From Candidatus Rokuibacteriota bacterium (lineage in GTDB: Bacteria; Methylomirabilota; Methylomirabilia; Rokubacteriales; CSP1-6), in contig JACQWB010000278.1 in NCBI GenBank assembly GCA_016209385.1, positions 1 through 33,935 of the forward strand: a DNA stretch of 33,935 nucleotides, given 5' to 3'. Below the pieces are notes generated by a model. That model was given only the letters and a program-made list of their open reading frames with translations, did no database searches and was not told the DNA's origin. The translations under genes and the position numbers were made by a program. This document shows, piece after piece, positions 31,021 through 33,935 of this stretch; position 1 is the stretch's first letter, and each line of letters opens with the position of its first letter.

Positions 31021-32100
31021 CTAGAGAACGTCGTTATCCCCCATGACGAAGTAGAAGTCGCCTGGACCTGCCCGGCGGCGGAGCCGCGAGGCCAGGGAGT
31101 TCAGAGTCGACGTATCGATCACCACCGGCTGAGAGCGCCTCTTCAGCACCAGCCGACCCCTGCGGAAGGCGTGGTGAAAGAAATTCCCCGGCGACGCGGT
31201 GAAGTAGATGGCGATGGCGCCCATTGCCCCGGCCCACCGCGTCACCAGCCGCGAGGCGGCCAGCGCGACCTCCCAGTCCGGCGCCAGGAAGACGTCGACG
31301 AGATGGGCAATCGCGTCCCGCACCCTTACGACCAGGTATCCTCGCGTTCGGCCGGATTGGCGGATCAGCGCCACGTGGTACCGGGTGTGCGGTCGCCCGA
31401 AGTAGCGCCAGTTCAGAAACTCCCTCCGGCGCAGCGTGAAGCTCGCCACCCGTCGGCCCAGGTCGTGATGGATCTCCTCGAAATCGGACTCGAAGGCCCG
31501 GATGGGCTCCAGAGACACGTCGCGCTCCCTCAGGCCTGTCGCCAACTGAGCGGTCTCCGCCGCCACGGCACCGTGCCCCGCGTCCTCTGCGTCGCGGGTG
31601 AGCCGATAGCGCATGTATCTCGACCACGACAGGATTTTCGCCTGCACCTCGCAGGGGCCGAGGCAGTGGAGGGCCGGGACTCCCAGGTAGATCGAGAGGG
31701 AGGATTCGTTAGGGAAGGAGAAGAGACTGGCCTCCGCTTCCTCGGCCAGGGCGCAGACCATCGTCACGAGATGGCGGAAGACCCCCCGCCCCCGATGCTC
31801 GGGTGCCACCGCGGCGTCGACAAACTGGTACGCCGGCCGCTCCTCCCCCATCCGAAAGAATCGCCACGCGACGGCGGGTCTGATCCCTACCAGCTCGCTG
31901 TCCCGGTCGAAGGCGGCAAGGATGATGGTCTCGCCGTACGGGTTCCGCTCATAGAGCCACTCGGCCTCCTCCACGGAACGACTCGTCCCCCGACACCGGT
32001 TGTGGAACTCATTGAGGCGGGGCAACTCCACCGGGGAGAGCCGGCGGAAACTGTAGGGCGACGCCTGCGCCGCGCCACGTGCGAGGTCGTGCCCGGTCAT
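31021..32100 (-). CDS. GNAT-fold N-acetyltransferase-like protein
   Basis: A 359-residue protein whose first half is a GNAT domain. Residues about 55-130 contain FVDAAVAPEHRGRGVFRHLV, the acetyl-CoA pyrophosphate loop (R/Q-x-x-G-x-G/A). The second half (SWSRYMRYRL ... RREFLNWRYFGRPHTRYHVA ... FYFVMGDNDVL) looks like the second GNAT-like lobe of enzymes that act on sugars or peptides, such as FemAB-type or polysaccharide-modifying proteins. The substrate is unknown. The ATG at 32100 overlaps the stop of the methyltransferase gene (ATGA), so the two are translationally coupled; an earlier in-frame start would lie inside that gene. Confidence 0.82.
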   Translation of the reverse strand: MTGHDLARGAAQASPYSFRRLSPVELPRLNEFHNRCRGTSRSVEEAEWLYERNPYGETIILAAFDRDSELVGIRPAVAWRFFRMGEERPAYQFVDAAVAPEHRGRGVFRHLVTMVCALAEEAEASLFSFPNESSLSIYLGVPALHCLGPCEVQAKILSWSRYMRYRLTRDAEDAGHGAVAAETAQLATGLRERDVSLEPIRAFESDFEEIHHDLGRRVASFTLRRREFLNWRYFGRPHTRYHVALIRQSGRTRGYLVVRVRDAIAHLVDVFLAPDWEVALAASRLVTRWAGAMGAIAIYFTASPGNFFHHAFRRGRLVLKRRSQPVVIDTSTLNSLASRLRRRAGPGDFYFVMGDNDVL

Positions 32101-32954
32101 TTCCGCGCGATGTAGATCACCACCCACGGGCCCGACAGGGGGAGTCCCGGATACCTTCGCGTGTGGATCACGTCCAGCAGGCGGAACCCGCTCGCACGAA
32201 AGTATCGCGCCCCGTCCCGGGTGGTGTATCGATTCTGGATCGGCTGCTCCACCAACTCCGGCCGTGCCGCGCCCTGCCAGCGCCCGATCAGCCAGCGAAG
32301 GGCCGTCACCGGCCTTGGCCTCGGCATCACGTACTCCGTAAGTTTTCCGACGAGGCGCTCCCCCAAGGTCAGGGTCACGTGGGTCAGGGCGACGTAGTGC
32401 CCTCCTGGCCTCAACACCCGCCAGATCTCCCGCATGGCCTCGTGGACATCCAGGAAATGCTCCATGACCCCCACGCCAGCCACCAGATCGAAATACTCAC
32501 CGGGAAACGGAAGTCGCTCGGCCAGGGCGACGCTCAGGTGCGCGTCTGTCTTCGTCCTGGTCAGCTCGAGGGCTACCCGCGAGAGGTCCACCGCGTATTT
32601 GTCGCCCGCCGTCACCGCGGCCAGCAGGTCGCCTTCGCCGCATCCGAGTTCGAGGAACCGGTTGGCCGGGAACCGCGCGAGCAGGGACGCGAAGAACCCG
32701 AAGAAGCCGTAGTCCCGTCCCTCCCGCCTCCAGGGGTGTGGATGCCGGCAGTAGAGCGAGTCGTAGGCCCCTGAGACCCTCCTCGCGGAGGCGAACCGGG
32801 GGTCGTGGGACAAAAAGATCGGGATGCCTTCGGCCACGGGGTAGGCCACGCGACATGCCGCGCAGTACGCCTCTTCCAGGGGGGTCTTGCAGTCGGGACA
32901 GACGTAGAGCCCCGGGTTTCCGGGTTGCGACCCACGACCTAAAAGGCAATCCAC
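32097..32954 (-). CDS. Class I SAM methyltransferase with N-terminal zinc-ribbon (Trm112-like) segment
   Basis: About 285 residues. The N-terminus carries CPDC and CAAC (about Cys19, 22, 31, 34) and YPVAEGIPIFL, the Trm112-like ribbon common in front of small-molecule methyltransferases. The SAM-binding core follows: FLELGCGEGD (motif I, about 100-109), the acidic YAVDLS and VAGVGVMEHFLDVHEAMREI with VLRPGGHYVALTH. The target is unknown; a sugar, lipid or natural product is likely. The start is uncertain. I chose the GTG at 32954, just before the ribbon; the frame is open to a GTG at 33062, but that extension overlaps another protein-like frame and adds unlikely sequence. Confidence 0.82.
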   Translation of the reverse strand: MDCLLGRGSQPGNPGLYVCPDCKTPLEEAYCAACRVAYPVAEGIPIFLSHDPRFASARRVSGAYDSLYCRHPHPWRREGRDYGFFGFFASLLARFPANRFLELGCGEGDLLAAVTAGDKYAVDLSRVALELTRTKTDAHLSVALAERLPFPGEYFDLVAGVGVMEHFLDVHEAMREIWRVLRPGGHYVALTHVTLTLGERLVGKLTEYVMPRPRPVTALRWLIGRWQGAARPELVEQPIQNRYTTRDGARYFRASGFRLLDVIHTRRYPGLPLSGPWVVIYIARK

Positions 32955-33136
32955 CGCTCGCCGTCCAGAGGGGTGAGAAACGCGGCGCCGCGACGGACCG
33001 GCTCGGCCTGTTTCGAGTAGAGCAACGCCCGGGCCTGGGGGCTCGGATAGGACACGCCGCACCTGTCAGCAAACGTCTGGGCCCCTCGGGGGTGGGTCCA
33101 CGAGAGGCTGTAGAGGAGCGAGAGTATAGGACACAT
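32939..33136 (-). CDS. Possible small protein, unrecognised
   Basis: A 65-residue frame (ATG at 33136) with protein-like composition, for example ADRCGVSYPSPQARALLYSK and RRGAAFLTPLDGERWIAF. It ends 15 nt inside the chosen methyltransferase start, a spacing typical of coupled genes. I do not recognise the family, and the ribosome-binding site is poor. It may be the C-terminal end of a longer gene that has lost its front, since the first 20 residues look less natural than the rest. Confidence 0.35.
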   Translation of the reverse strand: MCPILSLLYSLSWTHPRGAQTFADRCGVSYPSPQARALLYSKQAEPVRRGAAFLTPLDGERWIAF

Positions 33137-33304
33137 AACCGGAGCTCTAAGGCCCTGCGGAAGCAAACTAGTGAGGGCAACCTTCGTGCCAGAGGCGACA
33201 GTCGACTGTTCCCGTCTAACTCGCCGGTTTTTTGTTTTGCCTGGAGCCCTTGACTGAGTCCCAAATAGAGCTCGGAGTTTTCTTCGCAGATGCGCATGTA
33301 AGGT
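33137..33304. other. Intergenic stretch with two GTGTAAA motifs at its edge
   Basis: Less GC-rich than the surroundings (CGGTTTTTTGTTTTGCC near 33220). On the minus strand GTGTAAA occurs twice, about 20 nt apart, near 33305-33333. No gene or known RNA is recognised; an old element end is possible. Confidence 0.3.
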
Positions 33305-33541
33305 TTACACCGCACGTGGAAGTTTTACACGGCGATGGGACTCCACGGCTCCGTGGAGAGGGCCGGCCTGATCAGGCGCCGAACTTGGTGAGCCGCAGCG
33401 CGTTGGCTCCGCCGAGGCCCCTTCGCCGTCGGTCCCTATCTGTCGCGGGTGGAGAGCCGGCACAGTCTTCGTGAGCCGGCGGTCCAAGATCTGCCGCCAC
33501 TCCTGGCCCAAGGCCTTTCGCTCTGCGTCGTCAGAATCGTG
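33305..33541 (-). pseudogene. Former C-terminal coding sequence of the HD-domain gene
   Basis: After the TAG at 33542-33544 the same frame stays open to 33305 and begins with protein-like sequence (DSDDAERKALGQEWRQILDR), of the kind that follows LTEWTLLEEV in relatives as I remember them. Later it becomes low-quality (GASAEPTRCGSPSSAPDQAG). This looks like a former continuation of the gene that is now decaying. Confidence 0.4.
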
Positions 33542-33935
33542 CTAGCGTCCGACCTCCTCCAGGAGCGTCCACTCGGTCAGGTGGAGGTAGGGGTGGAGCT
33601 CTTTCCTGAGGTCCCAGGGGAAGACGATCCGCATCGTGTCGCGGAAGATCTCTCTGAGATGCAGGTCGATCCCCCGGGTGGTCCGGTGGTAGTAGACGTT
33701 GGTGTCCATGTAGAACCGGGCGGTGAGGAACATGATGAGGGCCTGGGTGCCGCTCCGGTCCAGCGTCAGGCCCTCCTCGGTGAAGAAGGAGTAGTAGATG
33801 ACGCGCTCGATGTCGATGGGCCCCACGGCCACGCCGCACATGTAGGAGTCGCGCAGCACGTAGTCCATGTTGTCCGCGGTGTAGATGCCGGAGAGAAGAG
33901 GCTTGAGGAACGCGAGCCACCGCGGATGCCCAACC
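33542..33935 (-). CDS. HD-domain phosphohydrolase, partial (5' end outside the window)
   Basis: The last 130 residues of a protein that continues beyond 33935. It reads LSGIYTADNMDYVLRDSYMC, then GVAVGPIDIERVIYYSFFTE, followed by a helical C-terminal region ending LHLTEWTLLEEVGR. S..l.aDrMDYllRDSy.tGV..g.iD..R is the conserved block of dGTPase-like HD phosphohydrolases (COG1078), where the Asp of (A)D(N/R)MDY is a metal ligand; the HD motif itself lies upstream, outside the window. The native substrate is unknown. The stop at 33542 seems premature, because the same frame continues with related sequence. Confidence 0.75.
   Translation of the reverse strand, partial: VGHPRWLAFLKPLLSGIYTADNMDYVLRDSYMCGVAVGPIDIERVIYYSFFTEEGLTLDRSGTQALIMFLTARFYMDTNVYYHRTTRGIDLHLREIFRDTMRIVFPWDLRKELHPYLHLTEWTLLEEVGR

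Noticed and set aside
33290-33340. The end of an IS21-like insertion sequence (GTGTAAA repeats)
   Set aside because: There are only two short repeats, no transposase frame, no second end and no target duplication.

Overview
This is a GC-rich (roughly two-thirds G+C by eye), gene-dense stretch from a bacterium with a Gram-negative envelope: it carries an outer-membrane barrel protein, a LolA-like carrier and a PilT motor. Gene content and codon style would fit an uncultivated soil or groundwater lineage such as Rokubacteria/Methylomirabilota or a deltaproteobacterial relative. That placement is an inference; no rRNA or other marker gene is present.

Layout. (1) 1-870 is a gene graveyard: a fragment with an FSGG motif like those seen in restriction-associated proteins, a decayed GIY-YIG-family reading frame, and a tRNA/tmRNA-like 3' end with a damaged T-loop followed by a terminator-like hairpin. 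(2) 876-4503 (+) holds a PAS protein overlapping an MBL-fold hydrolase, a small secreted protein, and a methanethiol oxidase (SBP56/MtoX) with its SCO copper chaperone. (3) 4519-10159 (-) is a sulfur-assimilation block: an ATP sulfurylase fused to a siroheme sulfite/nitrite reductase, then the two siroheme-synthesis enzymes and a Vgb-like propeller. (4) 10346-15107 holds a small membrane protein made of SxGxF pentads, a PadR regulator and a 1145-residue SBBP/PKD surface protein. (5) 15110-17843 is a scarred region: a duplicated piece of a toxin-antitoxin junction fused to a truncated carotenoid-oxygenase remnant, a DRG-type GTPase, a ribbon-helix-helix/RelE pair whose toxin is frameshifted, and an intact BrnT/BrnA pair.

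(6) 18198-28271 (-) is the most interesting part. Ten tightly coupled genes run from one candidate promoter: a GriI-like aldolase, two tandem PaaK-type adenylate-forming ligases, an amidohydrolase, a GriH-like 3-dehydroquinate synthase II, a TPR protein, an FtsX/LolC-type permease, a LolD-type ATPase, a LolA-like protein and an outer-membrane barrel. GriI plus GriH is the known route to 3-amino-4-hydroxybenzoate. CoA/AMP-ligase plus amidohydrolase is the enzyme pair used to close benzoxazole rings in nataxazole and closoxazole biosynthesis. I therefore read the operon as an undescribed aminohydroxybenzoate (possibly benzoxazole) pathway with its own trans-envelope export line. A divergent luciferase-like flavin oxidoreductase (28538-29581) may belong to it.

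(7) 29803-33935 holds pilT, a GNAT-like protein coupled to a class I methyltransferase, a possible small gene, and at the edge an HD-domain phosphohydrolase that seems to have lost its C-terminus to an in-frame stop.
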